From Klebsiella planticola ATCC 33531 (GTDB lineage Bacteria; Pseudomonadota; Gammaproteobacteria; Enterobacterales; Enterobacteriaceae): 64,000 nucleotides of DNA. This document shows, one piece after another, positions 9,047-17,806 of the stretch. Made by a program: the position numbers and the translations under genes. The DNA lies in contig NZ_JMPP01000046.1 of NCBI RefSeq assembly GCF_000735435.1, positions 33,949 through 97,948 on the forward strand. The letters run 5' to 3'. Numbering within the stretch: position 1 is the first letter of the stretch; each line of letters starts with the position of its first letter. Below the pieces are notes generated by a model, which did not search any database, had not been told where the DNA came from, and worked only from the letters and a program-made list of their open reading frames with translations.

Positions 9047-11092
9047 ATGCAGCAGTTAGCCAGCTATTTATCCGGCACCTGGCAGAGCGGTCGGGGCCAC
9101 GCCCGCCCGCTTCGCCACGCCATCAGCGGTGAGACATTATGGGAAGTCACCAGCGAAGGGCTGGATATGGCACAGGCGCGCCGTTTTGCCATCGACCGCG
9201 GCGCTAAGGCGTTACAGGCCATGACCTTTATCGAACGCAGCGCGATGCTGAAAGCGGTAGCGAAACACCTGCAGGCAGAAAAAGAGGCGTTTTATGCCAT
9301 TTCAGCGCAAACCGGGGCGACCCGAGCCGATAGCTGGGTTGATATTGAAGGGGGGATCGGCACGCTGTTTACCTACGCCAGCCTCGGCAGTCGCGAGCTG
9401 CCGGACGATACGCTGTGGCCGGAAGATGAACTGATCCCGCTGTCGAAACAGGGGGGCTTTGCCGCCCGCCACGTTCTGACCTCAAAATCCGGCGTCGCGG
9501 TGCATATCAACGCCTTTAACTTCCCCTGCTGGGGCATGCTGGAAAAGCTGGCGCCAACCTGGCTTGCCGGCATGCCGGCCATCATCAAACCGGCAACCGC
9601 CACCGCTCAGCTGACCCAGGCGATGGTCAAGTCTATCGTCGAGAGCGGACTGGTACCGGACGGGGCCATCAGCCTGATTTGCGGCGGCGCGGGCGATCTG
9701 CTTGATCATCTGGATAGCCAGGATGTGGTGACCTTTACCGGCTCCGCCCATACCGGCCAGCAGCTGCGTGTTCACCCTAACCTGGTCGCGAAATCGATCC
9801 CCTTCACCATGGAGGCCGATTCGCTGAACTGCTGCGTGCTCGGAGAGGACATCACTCCCGGGCAGCCGGAATTTGCCCTGTTTATCCGCGAAGTGGTGCG
9901 CGAGATGACGACCAAAGCCGGGCAGAAATGTACCGCTATCCGCCGCATCATCGTTCCGCAGGCCCAGCTTCATGCGGTCAGCGAAGCGTTGATTGCCCGT
10001 CTGCAAAAAGTGACCGTCGGCGATCCGGCGCAGGAAGGGGTGAAAATGGGCGCGCTGGTCAGCCATGACCAGCGCCAGGATGTACAGGACAAGGTGAACG
10101 CGCTGATTCAGGCCGGGTGCGAAGTTCTGCTCGGCGGCAAGGCCGATCTTAACGCCACCGGCGCCTTCTTCCCGCCGACGCTGCTGTTCTGCCCGCAGCC
10201 GGATGAAACGCCGGCGGTACATGCCATCGAAGCCTTCGGCCCGGTTGCCACCCTGATGCCGTATCAACATCGCGAGCACGCGCTGTCGCTGGCGCGCGCC
10301 GGGGAAGGCAGTCTGGTCGGAACGCTGGTGACCGCCAGCGGCGAGCTGGCGCGTGAGTTTATCCTCGGCGCCGCCCGTTCACATGGCCGTATCCAGATCC
10401 TCAACGAGGCCTCTTCCGTCGAGTCCACCGGTCACGGTTCACCGCTGCCGCAGCTGGTTCATGGCGGGCCGGGTCGTGCCGGCGGCGGCGAAGAGCTCGG
10501 CGGTTTGCGCGCGGTAAAACACTATATGCAACGCACTGCGGTTCAGGGCAGCCCGACGATGCTGGCCGCCATCGGTCAGCAGTGGGTTCGCGGCGCCGAA
10601 GTCAGCGAGGACCGTATTCATCCGTTCCGTAAATATTTTGAACAGATCCAGCCTGGCGATAGCCTGCTGACCCCGCGTCGCACCCTGACCGAAGCGGATA
10701 TCGTCAATTTTGCCTGCCTCAGCGGCGATCACTTCTATGCCCATATGGACAAAATTGCCGCCGCGGACTCCATTTTTGGCGAGCGCGTGGTCCACGGTTA
10801 CTTCCTGATCTCCGCGGCAGCCGGGCTGTTTGTCGATGCCGGCGTCGGGCCGGTTATCGCCAACTATGGCATGGAAAACCTGCGCTTTATCGAACCGGTG
10901 AAGCCGGGCGACACCATTCAGGTGCGTCTGACCTGCAAGCGTAAAACGGTGAAGCGCCAGCGTAGCGCCGAGGAGAAAGCGACCGGGGTGGTGGAGTGGG
11001 CGGTAGAGATATTCAACCAGCACCAGCAGCCGGTGGCGCTCTATTCCATCCTGACGCTGGTGGCCCGTCAGCACGGCGACTTCGCGGTTTAA
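9047..11092 (+). CDS. paaZ: bifunctional oxepin-CoA hydrolase / 3-oxo-5,6-dehydrosuberyl-CoA semialdehyde dehydrogenase
   Basis: PaaZ opens the oxepin ring and oxidises the resulting aldehyde. The order is an aldehyde dehydrogenase domain (about 1-520) with the nucleophile in [10 protein letters not shown], then a MaoC-type hydratase domain (about 530-681) with D561 and H566 in [10 protein letters not shown], the residues known to be catalytic in E. coli. Length is 681, as in E. coli. In Klebsiella aerogenes the homologue next to the amine oxidase was first named maoC. GGAGATTCACC before the ATG serves as ribosome site. It is divergent from paaA and followed by a terminator, then tynA. Confidence 0.97.
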   Translation: MQQLASYLSGTWQSGRGHARPLRHAISGETLWEVTSEGLDMAQARRFAIDRGAKALQAMTFIERSAMLKAVAKHLQAEKEAFYAISAQTGATRADSWVDIEGGIGTLFTYASLGSRELPDDTLWPEDELIPLSKQGGFAARHVLTSKSGVAVHINAFNFPCWGMLEKLAPTWLAGMPAIIKPATATAQLTQAMVKSIVESGLVPDGAISLICGGAGDLLDHLDSQDVVTFTGSAHTGQQLRVHPNLVAKSIPFTMEADSLNCCVLGEDITPGQPEFALFIREVVREMTTKAGQKCTAIRRIIVPQAQLHAVSEALIARLQKVTVGDPAQEGVKMGALVSHDQRQDVQDKVNALIQAGCEVLLGGKADLNATGAFFPPTLLFCPQPDETPAVHAIEAFGPVATLMPYQHREHALSLARAGEGSLVGTLVTASGELAREFILGAARSHGRIQILNEASSVESTGHGSPLPQLVHGGPGRAGGGEELGGLRAVKHYMQRTAVQGSPTMLAAIGQQWVRGAEVSEDRIHPFRKYFEQIQPGDSLLTPRRTLTEADIVNFACLSGDHFYAHMDKIAAADSIFGERVVHGYFLISAAAGLFVDAGVGPVIANYGMENLRFIEPVKPGDTIQVRLTCKRKTVKRQRSAEEKATGVVEWAVEIFNQHQQPVALYSILTLVARQHGDFAV

Positions 11093-11411
11093 CCGATGCC
11101 TGTCCCCGCCGTTCCGGCTAACGCCGGGCGCGCCGGGCCGGTACCCGATGCCTCTGCGGAGGCATTTTTTGTGCCCCGCCCGCTTGCTCCGGGCATAACT
11201 GGCAAATCTGACAAACAACCTGGCAAGAGCACACAAACGCCAACCGACCAACCGCTGGTAGGTTAAAGCGAGTAAAGCCGGCATTTCGCAGCGGCAAGCG
11301 ACAACACAACTCGCCGGAATCATTGGCGTTGCAGACAATCAGCAGGGACGCGTGGTCACCGTAGATGCAACCCAAAGCATGACGGGAATATAAATATAAG
11401 ATGAGGTCACA
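11093..11411 (+). other. paaZ-tynA intergenic region
   Basis: About 319 bp without a gene. It contains the paaZ terminator at its left end and must carry the tynA promoter, with GATGAGGT as the tynA ribosome site just before 11412. I cannot place a FeaR site with confidence because I do not know its consensus well enough. Confidence 0.5.
11148..11170 (+). terminator. intrinsic terminator after paaZ
   Basis: Perfect 7-bp stem ATGCCTC / GAGGCAT with loop TGCG, followed by six T. It lies 55 bp after the paaZ stop and separates paaZ from tynA. Confidence 0.85.
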
Positions 11412-13679
11412 ATGGCAAATAACTCAATTCGTTCCCCGCGTAAAACAGCCTTAGCCCTGGCCGTTGCGCTGTTTTGTGCCTGGCAATCACCGGTGTTCGC
11501 GCACGGCGACGAAGCGCATATGGTCCCAATGGACAAAACGCTGCAGGCGTTTGGTGCCGACGTGCAGTGGGATGATTATGCCCAGATGTTTACCCTGATG
11601 AAGGATGGCGCCTACGTCAAAGTGAAGCCCGGTGCGAAAACGGCCATCGTCAACGGTAAGTCGCTGGATTTACAGGTTCCGGTGGTGATGAAAGACGGTA
11701 AGGCGTGGGTCTCCGATACCTTTATCAACGATGTCTTCCAGTCCGGTCTTGATCAGACCTTCCAGGTCGAGAAACGCCCGCATCCGCTCAACTCGTTATC
11801 CGCAGCGGAAATCAGCGAAGCGGTGACGATTGTCAAAGCCTCGCCGCAATTCCGCCCCAACACCCGTTTTACCGAAATCTCACTGCACGAGCCAGATAAA
11901 GCGGCGGTGTGGGCCTTCGCGTTAAAAGGAACCGCCGTTGAGGCGCCGCGCACCGCTGACGTGGTGATGCTCGATGGTAAACACGTCATCGAAAGCGTGG
12001 TGGATTTACAGAATAAGAAAATCCTCTCCTGGCAGCCAATTAAAGACGCCCACGGCATGGTCCTGCTGGATGATTTCGTCAGCGTGCAGAACATTATTAA
12101 CGCCAGTGACGAATTCGCCGCAGTGCTCAAAAAACACGGCATCACCGACAGCAAAAAAGTCATCACCACTCCGCTGACCGTCGGTTATTTTGACGGCAAA
12201 GATGGCCTGAAGCAGGATTCACGTCTGCTGAAAGTGGTGAGCTATCTGGATACCGGCGACGGCAACTACTGGGCGCACCCGATTGAAAACCTGGTCGCCG
12301 TGGTGGATCTTGAGCAGAAGAAAATCATCAAAATTGAAGAGGGTCCGGTGATCCCGGTGCCGATGGAATCGCGCCCTTATGATGGCCGCGACCGCGTGGC
12401 TGCCGCGGTTAAACCGCTGGATATTACCGAGCCGGAAGGCAAAAATTACACCATTACCGGCGACACGATTCACTGGCAGAACTGGGATTTCCACCTGCGG
12501 CTGAACTCCCGCGTCGGGCCGATTCTCTCCACCGTGACCTACAACGACAACGGGCAGAAACGTCAGGTGATGTATGAAGGCTCGCTGGGCGGGATGATCG
12601 TGCCTTATGGTGACCCGGACGTGGGTTGGTACTTCAAAGCCTATCTCGACTCCGGCGACTACGGCATGGGCACCCTGACCTCGCCAATCGTCCGCGGTAA
12701 AGATGCGCCGGCGAACTCGGTGCTGCTGGATGAAACCATTGCTGATTATACCGGCGCGCCAACCACTATCCCGCACGCTATCGCAATCTTCGAGCGTTAT
12801 GCCGGTCCGGAATACAAACACCAGGAGATGGGGCAACCGAACGTCAGCACCGAACGACGCGAGCTGGTGGTCCGCTGGATCAGTACCGTCGGCAACTACG
12901 ACTATATCTTTGACTGGGTGTTCCACGAGAACGGCACCATCGGCATCGACGCCGGCGCCACCGGAATCGAAGCGGTCAAAGGCGTCATGGCGAAGACCAT
13001 GCACGATCCGAGCGCGAAAGAAGATACCCGTTACGGGACGCTGATCGACCATAACATCGTCGGCACCACGCACCAGCATATCTACAATTTCCGCCTTGAC
13101 CTTGACGTTGATGGCGAGAACAACTCGCTGGTGGCCATGGACCCGGAAGTGAAGCCCAATACCGCCGGTGGCCCGCGCACCAGCACCATGCAGATTAACC
13201 AGTACACCATCGACAGCGAACAAAAAGCGGCGCAGAAGTTCGACCCGGGCACCATTCGCCTGCTGAGTAATACCACCAAAGAGAACCGGATGGGTAACCC
13301 GGTGTCGTATCAGATTATCCCTTACGCGGGCGGCACTCACCCGGCGGCAACCGGCGCCAAATTCGCGCCGGATGAGTGGATTTATCACCGTCTGAGCTTT
13401 ATGGATAAGCAGCTGTGGGTCACCCGCTATCATCAGTCGGAGCGTTATCCGGAAGGGAAATATCCGAACCGTTCGATCCATGACACTGGCCTTGGCGCCT
13501 ATGCAAAGGATAACGAGTCGCTGACCAACCACGATGACGTGGTCTGGATAACCACCGGCACCACCCACGTGGCGCGCGCGGAGGAGTGGCCGATTATGCC
13601 GACCGAATGGGCGCATGCGCTGTTGAAACCGTGGAACTTCTTTGACGAAACCCCGACGCTGGGCGAAAAGAAAAAGTAG
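11412..13679 (+). CDS. tynA: primary amine oxidase (copper/topaquinone), periplasmic
   Basis: TynA (MaoA) oxidises phenylethylamine, tyramine and similar amines to aldehydes, ammonia and hydrogen peroxide in the periplasm. A Sec signal peptide precedes HGDEAHMVP, with cleavage probably after SPVFA (about residue 30). Cofactor Tyr is Y496 in VGNYDYIFDW, the same position as in the E. coli precursor. Copper ligands are the HQH in TTHQHIYNFRLD and a later His in TGTTHVARAEEWP; the base Asp is in YLDSGDYGMG. It has 755 residues, against 757 in E. coli. The product phenylacetaldehyde is passed to FeaB and then to the paa pathway. Confidence 0.97.
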   Translation: MANNSIRSPRKTALALAVALFCAWQSPVFAHGDEAHMVPMDKTLQAFGADVQWDDYAQMFTLMKDGAYVKVKPGAKTAIVNGKSLDLQVPVVMKDGKAWVSDTFINDVFQSGLDQTFQVEKRPHPLNSLSAAEISEAVTIVKASPQFRPNTRFTEISLHEPDKAAVWAFALKGTAVEAPRTADVVMLDGKHVIESVVDLQNKKILSWQPIKDAHGMVLLDDFVSVQNIINASDEFAAVLKKHGITDSKKVITTPLTVGYFDGKDGLKQDSRLLKVVSYLDTGDGNYWAHPIENLVAVVDLEQKKIIKIEEGPVIPVPMESRPYDGRDRVAAAVKPLDITEPEGKNYTITGDTIHWQNWDFHLRLNSRVGPILSTVTYNDNGQKRQVMYEGSLGGMIVPYGDPDVGWYFKAYLDSGDYGMGTLTSPIVRGKDAPANSVLLDETIADYTGAPTTIPHAIAIFERYAGPEYKHQEMGQPNVSTERRELVVRWISTVGNYDYIFDWVFHENGTIGIDAGATGIEAVKGVMAKTMHDPSAKEDTRYGTLIDHNIVGTTHQHIYNFRLDLDVDGENNSLVAMDPEVKPNTAGGPRTSTMQINQYTIDSEQKAAQKFDPGTIRLLSNTTKENRMGNPVSYQIIPYAGGTHPAATGAKFAPDEWIYHRLSFMDKQLWVTRYHQSERYPEGKYPNRSIHDTGLGAYAKDNESLTNHDDVVWITTGTTHVARAEEWPIMPTEWAHALLKPWNFFDETPTLGEKKK

Positions 13680-13711
13680 TTTGTCGCAAGGCCTGAGAGA
13701 GAAATCTGCCC

Positions 13712-13735
13712 GCCACCGGGGGTAACCTCGGTGGC
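13712..13735. terminator. hairpin between convergent tynA and hydrolase gene
   Basis: GCCACCG (13712-13718) pairs with CGGTGGC (13729-13735) across a 10-base loop, 32 bp after the tynA stop. The T-run is poor, so its strength as a terminator is uncertain. It sits between two converging genes and could serve both. Confidence 0.5.
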
Positions 13736-13757
13736 GCTATCGCTTTTAGCACGCTTC

Positions 13758-15389
13758 TCAGTTCCAGAGCTGGACGTTAAAACGCAACGCCCCAGAGATC
13801 CCCGGCACCGAAGGCCGTTTATTGCCTTTGGTATCGATGGAGACACTTTCTACGGGAATCGTGACCTCACAGGCATTATCGGCGATTTGCTGCGGGTCCA
13901 GAATAATATCGGCGTTGGAAACCCCTGAGTCCTGCCAGGCATATTTTATCCGCCAGGGGCTGTCGTCATTTGCCGGAGGAACAATTTCAAGGATCAGAGA
14001 GTTGCGGAACAAATACCCCCCTTCATAGTGTTCGTTAAACCAGAATCGCTTTTCTATTTCGTAATCGGGAATTTTCACTCCCAGTATCAGGCTGTAGGCC
14101 AGAGAGCGCCGGGCTTTATTCACTCGCGCACGCCTGGACAAGAAGACGCTCGAGAGATATTGCGTAGCATGTCCCTGTGTATTCCACTCTTTTTGCGTCA
14201 CACAGGCAACGGAATCTTCTTCGGCGACACGTCGGGTTAACGACCAGGGTTTACCCCGGGGAGAGGCAATAGCTTCTATCTGATAGATTGCGTCAATCTT
14301 ATTCGCCTCTCCACCGGCCGCTTTTAGCGCCGCATCCGGAAGACGAATGTCCTTAAGTTCCAACCATATATCCACGCGGACATCGCCAAAAAGAAAGCGT
14401 GCCAGATTCTGGAAAGCTTCTTCGCTATTCACAATACCGAAATAGCCGGAATGGGCGCGATAGGTGAAGGCTTTCGCACAAGGCGCGCCGATTGAGCCAT
14501 CATCATTAAGACCATTCAGCGTAGCATTCTCAATTTTTACCAGACCATCGCTGCCGTTCCCGACAAAGGTTCTCGAGAGTCCGGCGGCAACGTCATAATC
14601 AAGGCGATTGGTCCCTACCATAGTGAAAATGCGCGATGAGGGAAGTCGGGACTCAGGGATCAAATCGACCCGTTTATAACGCTGGTACGCATTCTCGAGG
14701 TCGAGATACTGCGCCATACGGTCACGACTAAAGTTAGCGACGCTACTTTGCCAGGGAAGATTCGGGATATTAATCTCCGCAAACTCAATCCCGTTATGTG
14801 GCGTAGCGTAGGTGAAAAATTTATCGACGCTTCTGGCCATCTGCTGCGGATCAAGCGCCTGATTTTGTAGAAAAGCCCGGCAAACAAGGCCTCCCATCGA
14901 GTGGGCCACCAGATAACAGCGAAAGTCGTCGGGCTCCTGCACGCCGCTGTTGGGGTTTGCCAGCAAAAGCTGCCTGATCGTGGCCAGCAGGCTTGACAGT
15001 CCAACTGCCGCCGTTGCTATGTCGGGCGTTTTACCCCTTCCCAGTAGCGTGGACGCATCGTCATAATAGCGATACACAATCACCGATTTATCATCCAGGA
15101 TGTTTCCGGTAGGTTTACCCTCCGGATCCAGCGCCCAACCAGCGTCCGTGATATCCAGTCCCTGCTCAAAAACATCGCTATAACCAAACTCCGAGGCCAG
15201 ACGAATAACGGGCGATTCAAAATAAAATTTCTTCGGGCGATCTTTCTGGCTCGCAGAGGCTCGCAGCATCGTTGAGCCAAGATTAAAACCATTAAAAGGA
15301 TCGGCGGTAGTCTCATTAATATCGTGATCAGTCATCGCATAACCACGAACATAAATAATAGGGTAAAAAGGCATTTTCTTATTGGCCAT
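13758..15389 (-). CDS. alpha/beta-hydrolase, lipase/esterase-like, no signal peptide
   Basis: A 543-residue predicted serine hydrolase. The nucleophile elbow is S164 in LVAHSMGGLVCRAF, preceded by YRYYDDAS and followed by TYATPHNGIEFA; a likely catalytic His lies in YRAHSGYFGIVNSEE near the end of the fold. The last ~200 residues are a separate beta-rich region of unknown role. AGGATAATAAA before the ATG is the ribosome site. There is no signal peptide or lipobox. It is 28 bp downstream of the CHAP-domain gene and so co-transcribed. Substrate unknown. The pairing of a lipase-like and a peptidoglycan-hydrolase-like protein recalls secreted anti-bacterial cargo, which is inference. Confidence 0.8.
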   Translation of the reverse strand: MANKKMPFYPIIYVRGYAMTDHDINETTADPFNGFNLGSTMLRASASQKDRPKKFYFESPVIRLASEFGYSDVFEQGLDITDAGWALDPEGKPTGNILDDKSVIVYRYYDDASTLLGRGKTPDIATAAVGLSSLLATIRQLLLANPNSGVQEPDDFRCYLVAHSMGGLVCRAFLQNQALDPQQMARSVDKFFTYATPHNGIEFAEINIPNLPWQSSVANFSRDRMAQYLDLENAYQRYKRVDLIPESRLPSSRIFTMVGTNRLDYDVAAGLSRTFVGNGSDGLVKIENATLNGLNDDGSIGAPCAKAFTYRAHSGYFGIVNSEEAFQNLARFLFGDVRVDIWLELKDIRLPDAALKAAGGEANKIDAIYQIEAIASPRGKPWSLTRRVAEEDSVACVTQKEWNTQGHATQYLSSVFLSRRARVNKARRSLAYSLILGVKIPDYEIEKRFWFNEHYEGGYLFRNSLILEIVPPANDDSPWRIKYAWQDSGVSNADIILDPQQIADNACEVTIPVESVSIDTKGNKRPSVPGISGALRFNVQLWN

Positions 15390-15417
15390 TTTATTATCCT
15401 GTAGAATTTAAATATTA

Positions 15418-16197
15418 TCAGGGATGGCGCGAGAGCCCATACAGTCCCTTAAACTTATCATTAGTTGCTGAAGCAACTAAAACTGACCATGAATAATGGA
15501 AGATATTCACTTTTGAGGGGTAAGCTCCGCGATTACCTTCAATAGTCCACAAAATGCCATCGGCATAGCCTTGAACAATACCAATATGCCCCATCCAGGC
15601 AGTCTCTTGCTGCTTTTTAGGATCGACTCTCAACCAACAAATAATATCACCCGGCTGTGGTGGATTGCTCAATGAAGGAGTGTAAGAATGGCCTAATGAC
15701 TTCATTTTATTATGCAATGCCTGAGCTGATGTTTGATAGCCGAATACCGCAGTTGCTCCCTGGTTAAAACAGTAACTGACAAAGGCCGCGCACCAGCTTT
15801 GCCCCTGGTTTCCGTACCCGGCGAAATATTTTTTAATATCAGGACCGTGATTATCCGAACCTTCTTCACCATGGCCGATCTCCGCCTGAGCGACTTTAAG
15901 CGCGGCCAGGCCCGCATGGCTTCCCCCTGACGGGGTGAACGTCGGGAGAGTCGGGTGTTGAAGCACAACGCTGTGTTTACCCAAAGCAGCATCGAGAGCC
16001 CAACGGGTGTGTGGTCCTACTTTACCATCGACAATTAACGGTTGGCCTGAGGCATCCACGTTGGCCACCTGGAAAGCTTCTACTGACTTTTTTACTACCT
16101 GATCAAATTTATCCGTTGGCGCAAGACCGAATGATAGCTTGCGGAGATCGTCAACCAATTGTGCTACCGCCTTACCTTCATCACCGATTTTTAACAT
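15418..16197 (-). CDS. peptidoglycan-binding plus CHAP-domain putative amidase/endopeptidase
   Basis: 259 residues from the ATG at 16195-16197 (MLKIGDEGKAVAQLVDDLRK). An earlier in-frame TTG would add 19 residues but has no clear ribosome site. A PG_binding_1-type repeat spans about 1-75 (GDEGKAV through VDGKVGPHTRWALDAAL). A CHAP/NlpC-like domain follows with the Cys in QSWCAAFVSYC and the His in WMGHIGIVQGY. Such domains cut peptidoglycan peptides or amide bonds. No signal peptide is seen, so export would need another route such as type VI secretion. It is first gene of a two-gene unit with the hydrolase at 13758. Confidence 0.8.
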   Translation of the reverse strand: MLKIGDEGKAVAQLVDDLRKLSFGLAPTDKFDQVVKKSVEAFQVANVDASGQPLIVDGKVGPHTRWALDAALGKHSVVLQHPTLPTFTPSGGSHAGLAALKVAQAEIGHGEEGSDNHGPDIKKYFAGYGNQGQSWCAAFVSYCFNQGATAVFGYQTSAQALHNKMKSLGHSYTPSLSNPPQPGDIICWLRVDPKKQQETAWMGHIGIVQGYADGILWTIEGNRGAYPSKVNIFHYSWSVLVASATNDKFKGLYGLSRHP

Positions 16198-16793
16198 AGA
16201 GCCCCCGTAGCATTCAGGTGATTTAATAAACTCAGGTTTGTACAACGCATACAATAATTAGCAGCAACATTAATACTCACCAAAAATAAAATCTGGCCTC
16301 TCGATTACCTGCTGAGTCAGACTGTTATTTACAATGTTTGCCCGGAGTCATTTTTAATAAATATAAACAGGTTATCTTTAAAATAAGAGGCAGGTCTTGT
16401 CATGTGACACCTCGCTCAACGACACGATGAGTTACAGGCATAAATATCCCGGGTAACAACCAGGTCAGAGAATGAAATGAATATCCAGAATCAGAATGGT
16501 GCTACGCAAGAATTGCATTTAAACGCAGCGCTACTTTTTATGGTAGACAGCTCTAACAAGAGATCAAGTTTCTATGCTTCTCTTCGCCAAATATATTGGC
16601 AGCTTGCACATAGCAGGCTGAGATCAAACACAATTTTGGTGTGACGGTGGGACAGTGAGCAAGCAGATCTCCGCTTGCCAGCGCTCAAGGGGATAACATA
16701 CACAGACGGCAACCGCGTTGCCAGTCACAGCGGCCAGACCTCGCGGAATGCCGCCTGCTATCCGGCGGCTGCAAGCGCCGCCGCTTTATCCCG
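16198..16793. other. intergenic stretch without convincing gene
   Basis: About 600 bp, AT-richer than its flanks at the left. A 55-codon frame at 16477-16644 has only a weak ribosome site and no recognised product. The left part should hold the promoter for the CHAP/hydrolase pair. I see no repeats or tRNA. Confidence 0.4.
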
Positions 16794-17687
16794 TCAGCCC
16801 GGTCCGTCGCTGGCGGCTGCCAGCAGCGGAACGATAAGATCGCTCAGCGGCGTCGGAATGCCGTGCCGACGCCCGCGGCGCTGTATCACGCCGTTACGAA
16901 TCTCCCACTCCAGCGGCCGCCCGCTTTCGCGGTCAATCTGAATCGAGGTACTGAGATCGGGTGGCGCACGATGAAATCCGTCGATAATTTCCTGCGGTAC
17001 GCTGTCGCTCAGCCTTGCGCCTTCCGCGCGCGCGACAAGCAGGCATTCACGTAAATAGGCCAGCGCGATGTCGTTGATATCGCCACGGGCGAACATACCG
17101 GCACGGCGGCCCGTCAGTACCATCAGGCCAGCCACCGCATTTTGCAGCAGCTTGCGCCAGGCGACGGTGGTGAAATCATCGGCGAGATCCACGGCGCAGC
17201 GGGTCCCTTGCAGCGTTTGCTGTACCAGCCGGGCCTGCGGCAGATCCGGCAAGGTCAACCGGGGTGTCGCTCGCAGCCAGACAGAGGCATCGGGTTCGCG
17301 CTGCGCCGGAAACCACACCACCGCAGGCAGCACCGTCGCCCCGGCAACGCGGTCAGCAAACTGCGCCTGCTGTTCGACGCCGTTCTGCAACACACACACC
17401 ACCGTTTTTTCATCGCACAATGCGCTCAGCCACGCGGAAATCGTAGGGTTCTGGGTGGCCTTGACCGCGACGAAAACCAGCGAAAATGGCCGCACAATGG
17501 CCGCCGGGTCGGTCAGTACCGGTCCGGGAAACGTAATCTCTCCGCCATCGAATCTGAGCAACAGCTGTGCATGAGACGTTCGCCCGCACACCACCGGCGT
17601 GCGCCCCACTTCATGCAGCGCCGCGGCTATCGTGGTCCCAATCGCGCCGGGCCCGATAAGGGCAACGGTAGGCTCCTCCGACATCAT
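16794..17687 (-). CDS. ketopantoate reductase (PanE/ApbA) family oxidoreductase
   Basis: 297 residues from the ATG at 17685-17687, preceded by AGGAGG five bases upstream, which decides the start over a longer frame. An N-terminal NADPH Rossmann fold has GPGAIGTTIAAALHE; the conserved Lys region is VFVAVKATQNPT, and the C-terminal helical domain has WRKLLQNAVAGLMVLTGRRA. The family reduces 2-oxo acids such as ketopantoate. True panE lies elsewhere in enterobacteria, so this is probably a paralogue with another substrate. It stands alone between the hydrolase genes, on the same strand. Confidence 0.8.
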   Translation of the reverse strand: MMSEEPTVALIGPGAIGTTIAAALHEVGRTPVVCGRTSHAQLLLRFDGGEITFPGPVLTDPAAIVRPFSLVFVAVKATQNPTISAWLSALCDEKTVVCVLQNGVEQQAQFADRVAGATVLPAVVWFPAQREPDASVWLRATPRLTLPDLPQARLVQQTLQGTRCAVDLADDFTTVAWRKLLQNAVAGLMVLTGRRAGMFARGDINDIALAYLRECLLVARAEGARLSDSVPQEIIDGFHRAPPDLSTSIQIDRESGRPLEWEIRNGVIQRRGRRHGIPTPLSDLIVPLLAAASDGPG

Positions 17688-17806
17688 ATCCGCCTCCTGA
17701 TGATAAGCTCCGCCACGATGGCGGGAAGGCATTAACAGTAGCGATAAATACTGTGATTCAGCAAGTCCTGTTCGTGGATAACGACAGGCACGGCGTTCAA
17801 TGGCGC

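Noticed and set aside
12219..13616. 465-codon minus-strand frame inside tynA
   Set aside because: Antisense shadow of the amine oxidase; no independent support.
16477..16644. 55-codon frame upstream of the ketopantoate-reductase-like gene
   Set aside because: Weak ribosome site, no recognisable product; kept only as a note in the intergenic entry.
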